Of a stretch of 64,000 nucleotides of DNA, positions 49,440-60,827 are shown one piece after another. How positions within the stretch are numbered: the first letter of the stretch is position 1; each line of letters starts with the position of its first letter. The DNA is taken from assembly GCF_904849725.1 (NCBI RefSeq), contig NC_058520.1, positions 348,499,670 to 348,563,669 of the forward strand, in the 5' to 3' direction. The notes beneath the pieces are model-generated. The model ran no database searches and had not been told where the DNA came from. It worked only from the letters and a program-made list of their open reading frames with translations. Made by a program: the position numbers and the translations under genes. The DNA comes from Hordeum vulgare subsp. vulgare. Its lineage: Eukaryota > Streptophyta > Magnoliopsida > Poales > Poaceae.

Positions 49440-49817
49440 GGAATAAGAAAGTCAGAAGAAGAAGAAAAACAACATATATATGACAAATAAGCTAAATTGA
49501 AGAAGAAAGAGAAGAAGCAAGAAGAGAACAAGGAGAAGAAAAATAAGAAGGAGGAGGAGGAGGAGGGGAAGGGGAAGGAGAAGGAGAAGGAGGAGGAGAA
49601 GAAGAAAAAAGAAGAGAAGAAGAAGGAGAAGAAGGAGGAGAAGAAGGAGAGAAGAAGAAGGAGAAGAAGGAGGGCTCCTTCTCCTTCTTCTTCTCCTCCT
49701 TCTCCTTCTTCTTCTCTTCTTCTCCTCCTCCTTCTTATTCTTCTCCTTCTCCTTCTCTTCTTCTTCTCTTCTTCTTCTTCTTCTTCTTCTTCCTTCTCCT
49801 TCTTTTTGAGCTAAATA
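49440..49817. repeat. GA-rich to CT-rich microsatellite block
   Basis: A purine strand of GAA/GAG triplets runs to about 49675, then switches to CTT/CTC triplets up to 49805. The centre GAAGGAGGGCTCCTTC is palindromic. The Lys/Glu/Arg-rich open frames across it are compositional and not genes. Confidence 0.85.
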
Positions 49818-51470
49818 TTCCAATTATGTCATTTTAGAGGAAAACAAGCTAAGTATATAATATTCATGAGCTAACCAAGGTTCTTATGCCATTTTGAGCT
49901 TATTATGGTATTTTGGAGCTAAATGGGCTAATTATGTCATTGTTGGGTTAATTAAAGCAAGGATAATATGAAAGAGGATAAGAAAGAGGAGGAGGAGGAG
50001 GAGAAGAAGAAGAAATCAAGAAGAAGGAGGAGGAGGAGGAGAAGGAGGAGGAGGAGAAGGATAGAAGGTCCTTGGCCTTCTCCTCCTCCTCCTCCTCCTC
50101 CTTCTTCATCTCTTCTTCTTCTTCTTCTATCTTTTCATTTTGCCTATTTCTTCTCCTCTTCTCCTCTTGTTGGAGCTAAATTACATAATTATGTCTTTTT
50201 TGAGAAAAATATTCCAATTATGTCATTTTAGAGGAAACCAAGCTAAGTATATAATATTCATGAGCTAACCAAGGTTCTTGTGCCATTTTGAGCTTATTAT
50301 GGTATTTTGGAGCTAAATGGGCTAATTATGTCATTGTTGGGTTAATTAAAGCAAGGATAATAAGAAAGATGATAAGAAAGAGGAGGAGGAGGAGGAGAAG
50401 AAGAAGAAATCAAGAAGGAGGAGGAGGAGGAGAAGGATAGAAGGTCCTTGGCCTTCTCCTCCTCCTCCTCCTCCTCCTCCTCCTCCTCCTTCTCCTTCTT
50501 CTCTTCTTCTTCTTCTTCTTCTTCTTTCTTTTCATTTTAGCTATTTCTTCTCCTCTTCTCCTCTTGTTGGAGCTAAATTACCTAATTATGTATTTTTTGA
50601 GCTAAATAGGCTAATTATCCCATTTTAGAGGAAAACAAGCTAAGTATATAATATTAATGAGCTAACCAAGGTTCTTATGCCATTTTGAGCTTACTATGGT
50701 ATTTTGGAGCTAAATGGAGTAATTATGTCATTGTTGGGAAAATTAAAGCAATTGCAAGGATAATATGAAAGAGGAGAAGAAAGAGGAGGAGGAGGAGAAT
50801 AAGAAGAAATCAAGGAGGAGGAGGAGGAGAAGGAGGAGGAGGAGGAGGAGAAGGACTAGAAGGTCCTTGGCCTTCTCCTCCTCCTCGTCCTCCTCCTCCT
50901 CGTCCTCCTCCTCCTTCTCCTTCTTTTCTTCTTCTTCTTCTCTTCTTCTTCTTATATCTTTTCATTTTGCCTATTTCTTCTCCTCTTCTCCTCTTGTTTG
51001 AGCTAAATTACCTAATTATGTCTTTTTTGAGCTAAATGTTCCAATTATGTCATTTTAGAGGAAAACAAGCTAAGTATATAATATTCATGAGCTAACCAAG
51101 GTTCTTGTGCCATTTTAAGCTTATTATGGTATTTTGGAGCTAAATGGGCTAATTATGTCATTGTTGGGTTAATTAAAGCAAGGATAATATGAAAGAGGAG
51201 AAGAAAGAGGAGGAGGAGAAGAAGAAGAAGAAATCAAGAAGAAGGAGGAGGAGGAGGAGGAGGAGGAGAAGGCCAAGGACCTTCTGACCTTCTCCTCCTC
51301 CTCCTCCTCCTCCTCCTCCTCCTTCTTCTTCTTCTTCTTCTTCTTCTTCTTTCTTTTCAATTTTCCTATTTATTCTCCTCTTGTTGGAGCTCAATTACCT
51401 AATTATGTCTTCTTTGATCTGAATGGGCTAATTATCTCATTTTAGAGGAAAACAAGCTAAGTTTGGAGGA
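49818..51470. repeat. Left array of ~400-bp units with GA/CT palindromes
   Basis: Four units start at about 49818, 50212, 50607 and 51041, with a partial fifth from 51427. Each has an AT-rich half (AAACAAGCTAAGTATATAAT ... GTTCTTATGCCATTTTGAGC) and a half that is GAG/GAA then CTC/CTT triplets around a 15-16-base loop, usually ATAGAAGGTCCTTGG. In the fourth unit the loop is inverted (51273-51287). The third unit has a variant AT-rich half (GCTAATTATCCC, TTAATGAGC). Confidence 0.85.
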
Positions 51471-51599
51471 GAAACTTACCGTAGTGGTCATCAAGGAGGA
51501 GAAACACCACGGTTGCTCGCGCCGGCTTCGTTTGGAGACGGTTGCCCTGGAGAAGGGTCGTGCGATGCCGCTCGGGAGTTATTCTGCAGAAAAGATATT

Positions 51600-53970
51600 T
51601 TGCGATGTCTCAGTTAGCATGATGACACTCAATTATTAATACTAGTTTATAATAATTCTCACCGTGCCAATCGAGGAGAAGACGGGCATCGGTGGAGGGA
51701 CTTGATCGCTCTTCTCGCACAGACCGTGAAGAGTGGGTCGTATTAGTTAGTATTGAAACAGACATTACACACATGATTTGGCTAATGTGAAAAAAAACAT
51801 ACCACAAAAAGCTCGTACAGGGCCCGTTGACCCGCCTCATTCCGGGCCCTCTCCTCCTCAAGCAATCGTGCCGTGGTCTGGTCCCTCTCATCAAGAGCAG
51901 CCTGAAGAGCAGCCTGGCTTGCCAATCTCTCTTTCTCAAGAGCAGCCTGGTTTGCCGCTCTCTCTTTCTGAAGAGCAGTCTGAAAAACCATTCCTCGTTA
52001 CCACAGTAATGATCTATGGTGACACACATAATGAAATGGACGAAAGTGTTCTTAGTCCGTACAACTAACGTCGATGGCAAGTTCGACTGGCCGTGGACGA
52101 GGCGTTATCTCAGGACATCTGCTCGACTGGCACGCCTTGATCTCCGGAAGAGTGAGTAGACAACGTATTATCCCATCTCCAATGGCTATTGATCCATGGG
52201 GCCTCCCGGCACTAGATATCATCACCAGCTCTGGATCCAAAGGTTCCTGGCTAGGTTTAAAGTCATCCCCTTTCGTAGCCTTCCCCGCGTCCCTGTATGC
52301 CACGAGCTTCTGGTGGGATGATATGTTGGTGAAGTTACTGGGATCATCCAGGTCAGACTCAGAGAATACCTTCGCCTTCTTGTACGAGGCAGTATGGGCC
52401 ATGCCATAAAGGTCGTACAAGTGTGGCATCTCAGTCTTATTGTGATGCGCCTAAAAGAGAGGAACAAAATATTAGCATCAAGAATGAATTGCATGAATCA
52501 TGAAGCAAATCACATACCGAGTTTCGTCCAAACTGAATTAAGTTGGCGCTGCCTTGATGGTGTGGCACACCAACCATTTGGCTACGCCGATCCTTCGCAT
52601 TCTCGTGGACGGCTCGCCAGCTGCCTATGCAACACTCATCAACCAACGCCTCCCAACATTCCATCTTATCCGCACACCATCTCGGGGGCACCTGTAAGTT
52701 ATTAGAAAGAATTTTCAGCGCTACGCCTGTGAATGAAATCAAGAAAACTACGTAGAAGGACTTAAGAATAGGTAATTACCTTCATGTATTGCTCCTTCTT
52801 CAGAAACTTTCCGCGGCAATCCTTCTTCTCCTTCATAATACCACGCGTGGCGTAGTAATCTCGAATAGCCTGCGGTCGAGCCTCGTGGCGCAAGTTCTGT
52901 AGTAACCGCCTACACTCGACCTCGAGAACCCTGGCCGCCTCCTCATCATACCCATCCTCACACCTATAGAAGGTCTGTATAAGGATAATTTACCCAAAAG
53001 CTCCTGATCACCATCTCGACCCTCGTGTGGCACAAGACACCATCTATAATCTCCTCCGGCGGGGCCTGCGCAGCCTGGTAGTGGTCCCAGGTAAATCCTA
53101 GTGTAGGAACGTGACCCTCACCACGCAACGTGACAAACCCCGGGAAATTTGTCCGGCAAAGCACACCAAGGACGGAGTTCGGCCTGCGGACTCCAAGAGG
53201 GTGTACCCATCCCCTGCAGTATGATAAGGTCAGCGCATTAGATATTTGAACAAACTTGAAGGCAAAAGCTAAAAAAAGGGTAAATGTACTTACCTATCTC
53301 CTTCAGGTTTAATCACCGGCCTCTGCTCGCGGGTAGCCGAGGCGATCGGGAGACGTGTACTACCACGCTTGTACACGGTGGCCCCGTCCACCTGCACATC
53401 GCCCTCACTATCCGTAAGCTCATCCCCGCCATCCCTGCCCCCTGAGCCACCCGGACCCTCGGTCCAATCCGGCAACTCGGTACGATCCGGCCAAGGCTCC
53501 GATCCGGCACTCTCCACGTCGGGTGAAGCCTCCGGAACCGTAGTCTCCTCCAGCTGCTCCTGGGCCAAATGCACCTCGACCCGAGGCTGCTCCTGGACCG
53601 TAGTCTCATGGGATGAATGCCCGTGAACACCAGGCTCCTGGACCGGAGTCCCCGTAGCCTCCTCCGCAAACGGGTCGACCATAGTAGTCCTATGCTCGGG
53701 TGAATGAGCTGGTGGTGGTGGCGAGGATGGATCAACAGTCCTCCTGGATCTTCCGCGGCCACCACCTCTCCCTGTACCCTTCCCCTTCCTCTCTACCCGA
53801 CCAGCACCTCTCCCAGTGGGCAATGCCACCGACGAAGAAGAACCCCCGGCTGGTGTCGAAAGACTGTCTGCCAAGGCTCTACGGAGAGATAGGGGTGGAA
53901 GGGAAGTACCACCCCTCGTGCGGGGCGCCTGGGAAGAACCCGTCGAGCGCTCTGGACCCGCGCCCACCAT
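51600..53970 (-). pseudogene. Ptta/En/Spm-type second gene (TNPA-like) of CACTA2
   Basis: The first exon starts at 53970 (MVGAGPERSTGSS) and encodes a Ser/Pro/Gly- and Glu-rich region with a basic stretch (RVERKGKGTGRGGGRGRSRR). Downstream exons show LGVLCRTNFPGFVTL near 53160, YDEEAARVLEVECRRLLQ near 52930, CADKMECWEALVDECC near 52680, DDFKPSQEPLDPELVMIS near 52250 and a coiled coil (LQKERAANQAALEKERLA) near 51960. This is the Ptta/En/Spm family (Transposase_24). Exon limits are approximate. I saw no clear stop within the exon stretches I could read, so it may be less damaged than its CACTA1 counterpart. Confidence 0.7.
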
Positions 53971-54106
53971 CTTTCAACACCTGCCATGATAAAGATTAAA
54001 AGAAATAAGTACAACATAAAAAAATTGAATGACTGACATGAGTAATAATATGTACATGAATAATAAAGATTAAAATATATATAATTTAAGTTGTGAATCT
54101 TACAAA

Positions 54107-57100
54107 CTAATAATCATCATCAATAAATGCATCATCATCATCACTATCACACATGTCTTCATGAATGACGTGCTCATCGGGTTCAACGGTGTGAAGTTGT
54201 GAAAGGCCTTCCTTTAATCGTTGAAGCATTGACAGGTCATCCGCATCAGTAACCTCTACGAGTTCCAGGTCTTCTGGTTCCGGCTCAGGGCTGGAGTCCG
54301 ATTCATTATCGCTGTCTTCTTCCATGTTCTTGGATGAAGCATGGCGGTTCTTGAAACGTTTCTTGGAAAGACGTGCTTCTTGCAAGAATTCTCCATCATA
54401 TGTGTCCGGGTTAATGTGAGGTTCATAATCCTGTTCATTTGGGAGAGGTGGTCTGACATGTGGCGGCAGTTCATAAACAACATACCAACCTTCCAGATTC
54501 TTATCCGTTTGGCATGCCCACAGTAGATAGAAAACTTGGGTCGCCTGTTGAGCCGTAATATAGACATCGGGAACATCTAAATGGGTGTTTGGATTGATTT
54601 CGACTAGTCCTATATGTTCATGAGTCCTTCTAGTCTTTTTCGGCTGGAACCAATAACATTTGAAGACTACGACATTCGGTGGGTTTTCACCATAGAATTG
54701 AAGTTCATAAATTGCTTCAACTCTTCCATAATACTCGATAATACCTTCGCCGATAGCAGAGACACCACAATTTGTGGATTTCCAGTCGGGCATAGATAGC
54801 TCTTTGCCAAAGGTATGAAAGAGATACCCGTTGATGTTGTATTTCTCAAATGAATGGACCTTATAGTCAAAACCATTAGCGACTTGTCTCATTTCGGCGT
54901 CCATAGACTCTGAATTAGCCTACAAGTTTAATACGAAACGGTTGTTGCATTAGCCGCAAGTTAGACCAACAATGAAATGGTCCATTACTGATAATTACCG
55001 TTTGTTTGAACCAAGAGATGAAACCGGTATAGCCGCCTCCTGTCTTTGACAGAAGCTCATACTCTTCGACGGAATCATTTTCGATCACCGCTCCATCCGA
55101 GAATTTGATGACGTAACGGCTGTTTGAAATATCCGGGAATAAGAGCAGTTCAAATGAATTAGAAGTTACGGGAAAATGTGCCGAGAACTCACTCGATGTA
55201 CGTTCGCACTTCTGTTAGGTTGTTGAAGATATACAACGAAATGTTCCGCCATTCTTCGATATCCAACGTTATTGGTTTCAAAGCACCGGCTGGTGCGAGC
55301 TTCCCTTTGAATAGGCTGAGGTTGGAACCACCTTTTTTAGGGTCTCCATCATTGTGCCGAGGCTTCGGATTATGCAAATGATGATTTTTGGCTTCGTAGT
55401 GTGCTGTCACAAAGTTTGCCACCTCCTCAGTAATGAATGCCTCAGCCATCGATGCTTCAATTCTACGCTTATTTTTACATTTAGCTCGAAGGGTCTTCTG
55501 CATCCTCTCAGTTGCATAGCACCAATGATCTTGCACGGGCCCACCCAATCTTGCCTCGGTTGGTAGATGTAAAATCAAATGTTGCATTGGATTAAAGAAG
55601 CCCGGTGGAAAGATCTTCTCTAACTTGCACAACAACTCCGGTGCAAACTCCTCCATGTCTTCTACCACGCCAGGCGACAATTCTTTCGCACAAAGAACAG
55701 AGAAGAAATAGCTCAGCTCCGCCAGTACTAGCCATTCATCCTCAGGAATAAAGCCACGTAGCATCATCGGCATTACCCGCTCTAGCCATGTGTGCGAATC
55801 ATGACTCTTGAGACCAAAGATTTTTAATTTTTCAAGACTCGCTCCCCTCTTTAGATTCGCAGCATACCCATCGGGGAACATCAAGTGCATTTTGACCCAC
55901 AAGATAATTTCCCTCATAGCTGGCCATCCAAGATTGAACCAGGCCTTTGGCTTCGACCACTTCTGCTTTCCTTTGCCTTCTCGCATGTTTTGTAACGATC
56001 TATGACATAGTGTCTCTTGATCGACTCTAGCCTTAATATTATCCTTTGTCTTCCCATCTATGTCGAACAATGTACCAAAAATAGCCTCTCCGGTATTCTT
56101 TTCAGTGTGCATCATGTCGATATTGTGTGGAAGAAGGAGGTCTTTGAAGTAAGGCAGATCCCACAAGCATGGCTTGTGAGTCCAGGCATGTTTTGAATTA
56201 TACCCCTTGAAATACCCTGGACGCTCTGGATCAGGCTCGAGGGCGTTTAACTGATCCAGGATCTGTTGGCCTGTGAATGCAGGTGGTGCCAAGTTTTTGA
56301 CAACTTTACCTTTGGTAAAGTTCTTCTTGTCTTTTCTGAACTGATGGTTAGGATCCAGGAACTGTCTATGCAAGTCAAAGCAAGAATACTTCCGACCCTC
56401 CTGCAACCAATGAAACTGAAGAGCTGCCTTGCATTGGGGGCACGGGAACCTTCCATGCACACACCATCCAGAGAATAGCGCATACGCTGGCAAGTCATGC
56501 ATATATTACATGTACCACACATGCATTTTGAAGTTTTCTTTTCTAGCGGCATCGTATGTCTTGACCCCATTTTCCCAAGCTTCTTCCAATTCATCCTTAA
56601 GCGGTTGCAGGTACACATTCATATTCTTCCCCGGATAATTGGGCCCTGGAATTATCAACGTCAGAAATATGTTCTTTCTTTGCATAATCTGCCCGGGGGG
56701 GGGGGGAGATTGAGTGGAATGACAAATACAGGCCAACAACTGTATTGGGTTGCCGTCATGCCGAAGGGATTAAAACCATCCGTGGCGGCGCAGACTCGAG
56801 GATTCCTTGGATCTGCCGCTTTATCCTGATGCAATCCATCGAAATGTTTCCACGCTTCCCCATCCGATGTGTGTACCATCATCTTATTCACATCCGCATC
56901 TAGTTCGGTTCTTTTGCCCAATTTGTGCCATGTCATCTGTCTGGCTGTCTCTTTGACCATGAAAAGACGTTGAAGTCTTGGTACGATTGGCATATACTGA
57001 AGAACACTAACTGCGATTTTGGTCTGCCTCTTCTCACCCATACCGTTGTCTACCAGAAGATACGTGCAAGACTCGCAATTGGGACAATAGTCCAAGTGTG

Positions 57101-57749
57101 CATACTCCTTCCTAAATAAGACACATCCTTTCTCACATGCATCTATCTTTTCATAGGGCATCTTAAGTACACGAAGTATTTTGTCCGACTGGTACATGTT
57201 TGCAGGCATGACATGGCCATTGGGTAGGAAACGTCCAAATAGTGTCATCATCGCGTCGTAGCATTCTCTTCCCAAGTTGAACTGAGCCTTCAGAGCCATT
57301 ACTTGTGCAATTGCATCCAGCTGACAGAGCTCAGTGTGCTCATGGAGAGGACATTTTGAAGACTCCAACATTTCATAAAAGGCCTTTGCAGATTCCTCCA
57401 TCTCATCTTCCAAATCCCGAGCATCATCAAAGTCTTGCACCATGTCTTCGATCCCAGTACCATGCTCGTCCGTGCGACGACGAACCACCTCAGCTCTTGT
57501 GCGTTGTATAGAATCACCATGAAATGTCCACACCGTATAATTAAGCTTAAAACCCCTCCTCTGCAGGTGTTTAATTATTACAGCCTTTGTCGTCTTTTTA
57601 TAGTTGTCGCATCCAGGACAGGGGCAATAGTTTCTTTCCTGGCCATTTGTGAATGCGGCTTTCACAAATTTCTTTGTTTTTAAAAACCATTATTTCGTCA
57701 TCTCTTTCTGACTAGGGTGACCGGTATACATCCACACACGATCACTCAT
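54107..57749 (-). pseudogene. TNP2-type transposase gene of CACTA2
   Basis: The start codon at 57749 begins the transposase-associated domain (SDRVWMYTGHPSQKEM), with a stop soon after, near 57697. It continues through NYCPCPGCDNYKK, LDAIAQVMALKAQFNLGREC and DGFNPFGMTATQYSCW. A run of 12 G near 56695-56706 shifts the frame, and a TAA near 56503 interrupts WYM-YMHDLPAYALF. From 56502 to 55189 the frame is open (HNIDMMHTEKNTGEAIFGT, PPGFFNPMQHLILHLPTEAR). Exons near 55130-54995 and 54904-54107 carry the DUF4216 part (GWYVVYELPPHVRPP) and an acidic tail. Only three lesions were found, fewer than in CACTA1. Confidence 0.88.
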
Positions 57750-57886
57750 CTTGCGTAGCTACTAAAGACAGAAGAAATATATTTATATATAATTTAGCAT
57801 TTATATTCATCGGTTAATCAGGTTCGCCATTTTTATTACGTCCAGGCAACCTACACGCTAATAGGTAAAGATAGGTCCTAATCCCA

Positions 57887-58102
57887 CCCGAGTATGTGTA
57901 GATTGGGTTCGTTTTCCCATGCTCTGCTCCGGATCCAACGCAAAATTTCGGCAGCACCTCCCCGATGTTCTCCTAATACACGTCTCCGCAATAAACAGAG
58001 ACGATGTGCATCCGGAGAACAACAGGGAGGCACTGACGAAATTCTGCATCGGATCCAGAGCACAGCATACGGGAAAACGAACCCAATCTACACATACTCG
58101 GG
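57887..58102. repeat. Hairpin upstream of CACTA2 transposase
   Basis: The outermost 32 bases (57887-57918 against 58071-58102) pair perfectly, and the arms continue with a few mismatches to a loop near 57990-58000. It lies about 140 bases upstream of the transposase start and inside the presumed 5' intron. The palindrome and its outer flank (GAATTGTCCAAC) are shared with CACTA1. Confidence 0.85.
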
Positions 58103-58423
58103 CTGTCCATGGATAATGTTGGACAATTCGAAAGGATGGCGGTTATAAATATGCAAAGACATGCATATTTATGGATGTCACCCTTTCGAACGGGAGACGC
58201 ATACTGGTCACGCATACTGATAAATTAATTGAATTACCTAAATCTAGAAAGTTTCATCCGGAAACCGAGCCACAGTAAATGAAGGGGGGCGGGGAGAGAT
58301 GAAATTTGTACTGACCCACGAATGCAGGGGCGGAGCTCATACAACGCATGGGCAGGTCTTCGCACAGCAGACCTCACAGCGACGAGACAACTATCACATG
58401 TAAATCCTTTGATCAACACAAAT
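58103..58423. other. CACTA2 sequence between hairpin and GA array
   Basis: The first 60 bases or so are shared with CACTA1. The rest shows no gene or repeat that I recognise. Confidence 0.4.
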
Positions 58424-60063
58424 ATTCCAATTATGTCATTTTAGAGGAAAACAAGCTAAGTATATAATATTCATGAGCTAACCAAGGTTCTTGTAACATT
58501 TTGAGCGTATTATGGTATTTTGGAGCTAATGTGCTAATTATGTCATTGTTGGGTTAATAAAAACAAGGATAATATGAAAGAGGAGAAGAAAGAGGAGGAG
58601 GAGGAGGAGAAGAAGAAGAAATCAAGAAGAAGAAGGAGGAGGAGGAGAAGGAGGAGGAGGAGAAGGATAGAAGGTCCTTGGCATTCTCCTCCTCCTACTC
58701 CTTCTCTTCTTCTTCTTCTTCTTCTTCTTTCTTTTCATTTTGCCTATTTCTTCTCCTCTTCTCCTCTTGTTGGAGCTAAATTACCTAATTATGTCTTTTT
58801 TGAGCTAAATGGGCTAATTATCCCATTTTAGAGGAAAACAAGCTAAGTATATAATATTAATGAGCTAACCAAGGTTCTTATGCCATTTTGAGCTTATTAT
58901 GGTATTTTGGAGCTAAATGGACTAATTATGTCATTGTTGGGGAAATTAAAGCAATTGCAAGGAGAATATGAAAGGGGAGAAGAAACAGGAGGAGGAGGAG
59001 AAGAAGAAGAAATCAAGGAGGAGTAGGAGGAGAAGGAGGAGGAGGAGAAGGACTAGAAGGTCCTTGGCGTTCTCATCCTCCTCCTCCTCCTCCTCCTCCT
59101 TCTCCTTCTCCTTCTCTTCTTCTTCTTCTCTTCTTATTCTTCTTCTATCTTTTCATTTTGCCTATTTCTTCTCGTCTTCTCCTCTTGTTGGAGCTAAATT
59201 ATCTAATTATGTCTTTTTTGAGCTAAATGTTCCAATTATGTCATTTTAGAGGAAAACAAGCTAAGTATATAATATTCATGAGCTAACCAAGGTTCTTGTG
59301 CCATTTTGAGCTTATTATGGTATTTTGGAGCTAAATGGGCTAATTATGTCATTGTTGGGTTAATTAAAGCAAGGATAATATGAAAGAGGAGAAGAAAGAG
59401 GAGGAGGAGGAGAAGAAGAAGAAATCAAGAAGAAGGAGGAGGAGGAGGAGAAGGAGGAGGAGGAGAAGGATAGAAGGTCCTTGGCCTTCTCCTCCTCCTC
59501 CTCCTCCTCCTCCTCCTCCTCCTCCTTCTTCTCTTCTTCTTCTTCTTCTTCTTCTTCTTCTTTCTTTTCATTTTTCCTATTTCTTCTCCTCTTCTCCTCT
59601 TGTTGGAGCTAAATTACCTAATTATGTCTTTTTTGAGCTAAATGGGCTAATTATCCCATTTTAGAGGAAAACAAGCTAAGTATATAATATTAACGAGCTA
59701 ACCAAGGTTCTTATGCCATTTTGAGCTTATTATGGTATTTTGGAGCTAAATGGACTAATTAATTCCAAAAAACTAAATACCAAACATGTGATCTTCTTTT
59801 TGTCTTCTCCTCCTCCTATTCTTCTTCTTCTCCTCCTCCTATTCTTCTTCTTCTCCTTCCTATTCTTCTTCTTCTTCTTCTCCTCCTCCTCCTCTTCTCC
59901 TCTTCTCCTCCTCCTCCTCTTCTTCTTCTTCCTATTCTTCTTCTCCTCTTCTCCTCCTCCTTCTCCTCTTCTTCTCCTCCTCCTATTCTTCTTCTTCTTC
60001 TCCTCCTCCTCCTCCTCTTCTCCTCTTCTCCTCCTCCTCCTCTTCTTCTTCTTCCTATTCTTT
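58424..60063. repeat. Right array of ~400-bp units with GA/CT palindromes
   Basis: Units start near 58424, 58816 and 59234, with a partial fourth from 59652 that ends in a long CTT/CTC tract (59795-60062). They are in the same orientation as the left array and have the same AT-rich half. The two AT-half variants alternate here. The loops read ATAGAAGGTCCTTGG or ACTAGAAGGTCCTTGG, all in one orientation. Confidence 0.85.
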
Positions 60064-60450
60064 CTAGTAAGCTAACTAACTAACTAACCTAACTAACCAA
60101 GCTAACTAAACCTATCGCTAAACCTAGATAGCACTAAACAGCAAAAAAATAATAAAAACAGAATCTACCACTAAGTAACTAAAAATAATCTAGCTACCAC
60201 TAAATAACAAAACAAAATCTACCACTAAACTACCAACTAAATCTACTAATTAACTAACTAAATCTACCAACTAACTAAACTACCACTAAAACTACTAATT
60301 AACTAACCTACCAACTAAACTATATATGCCACAACAACTACAATAACAACAACTACTACAATAATAAGAACAACTACTACAACAATAATAAAAAATCATG
60401 TCAGTAGTTATAATCTAATTCCAAAGAACTAAATACCAAAAAATAATAAA
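60064..60450. other. AT-rich CACTA2 intron sequence with short repeats
   Basis: Repeats of AACTAACTAA, AAATCTACCACTAAA and AACAACTACTACAA. The AAATCTACCACTAA words are the reverse complement of those in the CACTA1 intron at 35150-35350. No gene. Confidence 0.5.
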
Positions 60451-60454
60451 ACAA

Positions 60455-60800
60455 GGGGGCGGGGGTGGATGGGCTTACCGGCAGTGGGGCTGCGGGGGCG
60501 GCGCCGAGGCCTGCGGGGCAGTGGCTGGGCCGGCGGCGCCGACGGTGGGGCTGCGGGGGTGGCACCAGGGGCGCCAGGGGTGGGGCAGCGGGGGCGCACC
60601 AGGGGCACCATGGGGCGCCGGCGGTGGGGCTTGAGGGGCGGCACCAGGGGGCGCCGGGGGGGTTATGGGGCTTCGGGGCGGCACCAGGGGCACCGGGGCG
60701 GCGCCGGGGGTGGTCGGGCGACAGTGGTGGCGGCGTCGGGCGTCGGGGGAGGAGAGAGAGAGGGAGGGGCCGTTTGAGACAGAGAGGGCCGCGGTGGGGG
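60455..60800 (-). promoter_or_regulatory. GC-rich probable promoter/first exon of CACTA2
   Basis: Very G-rich on the plus strand, with many runs of three or more G. On the minus strand it ends in a splice donor, CCGGTAAGCCC (GT at 60477-60478). The layout is the same as at 34741-35110 in CACTA1. The Pro/Ala- or Gly/Arg-rich open frames are compositional. The guanine runs could form quadruplexes on the plus strand. Confidence 0.45.
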
Positions 60801-60827
60801 CGGGATAGCCGTTACTAGATTCCAGAT

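Noticed and set aside
49497..51394. Long open frames rich in Lys/Glu/Arg or Ser/Leu
   Set aside because: They are read-through of GAA/GAG and CTT/CTC triplets on both strands. There is no domain, and the same frames recur in each repeat unit.
56695..56706. Run of 12 G as a sequencing error
   Set aside because: Not rejected as possible, but it cannot be decided from one sequence. I treat it as a frameshift and flag it for a read check.
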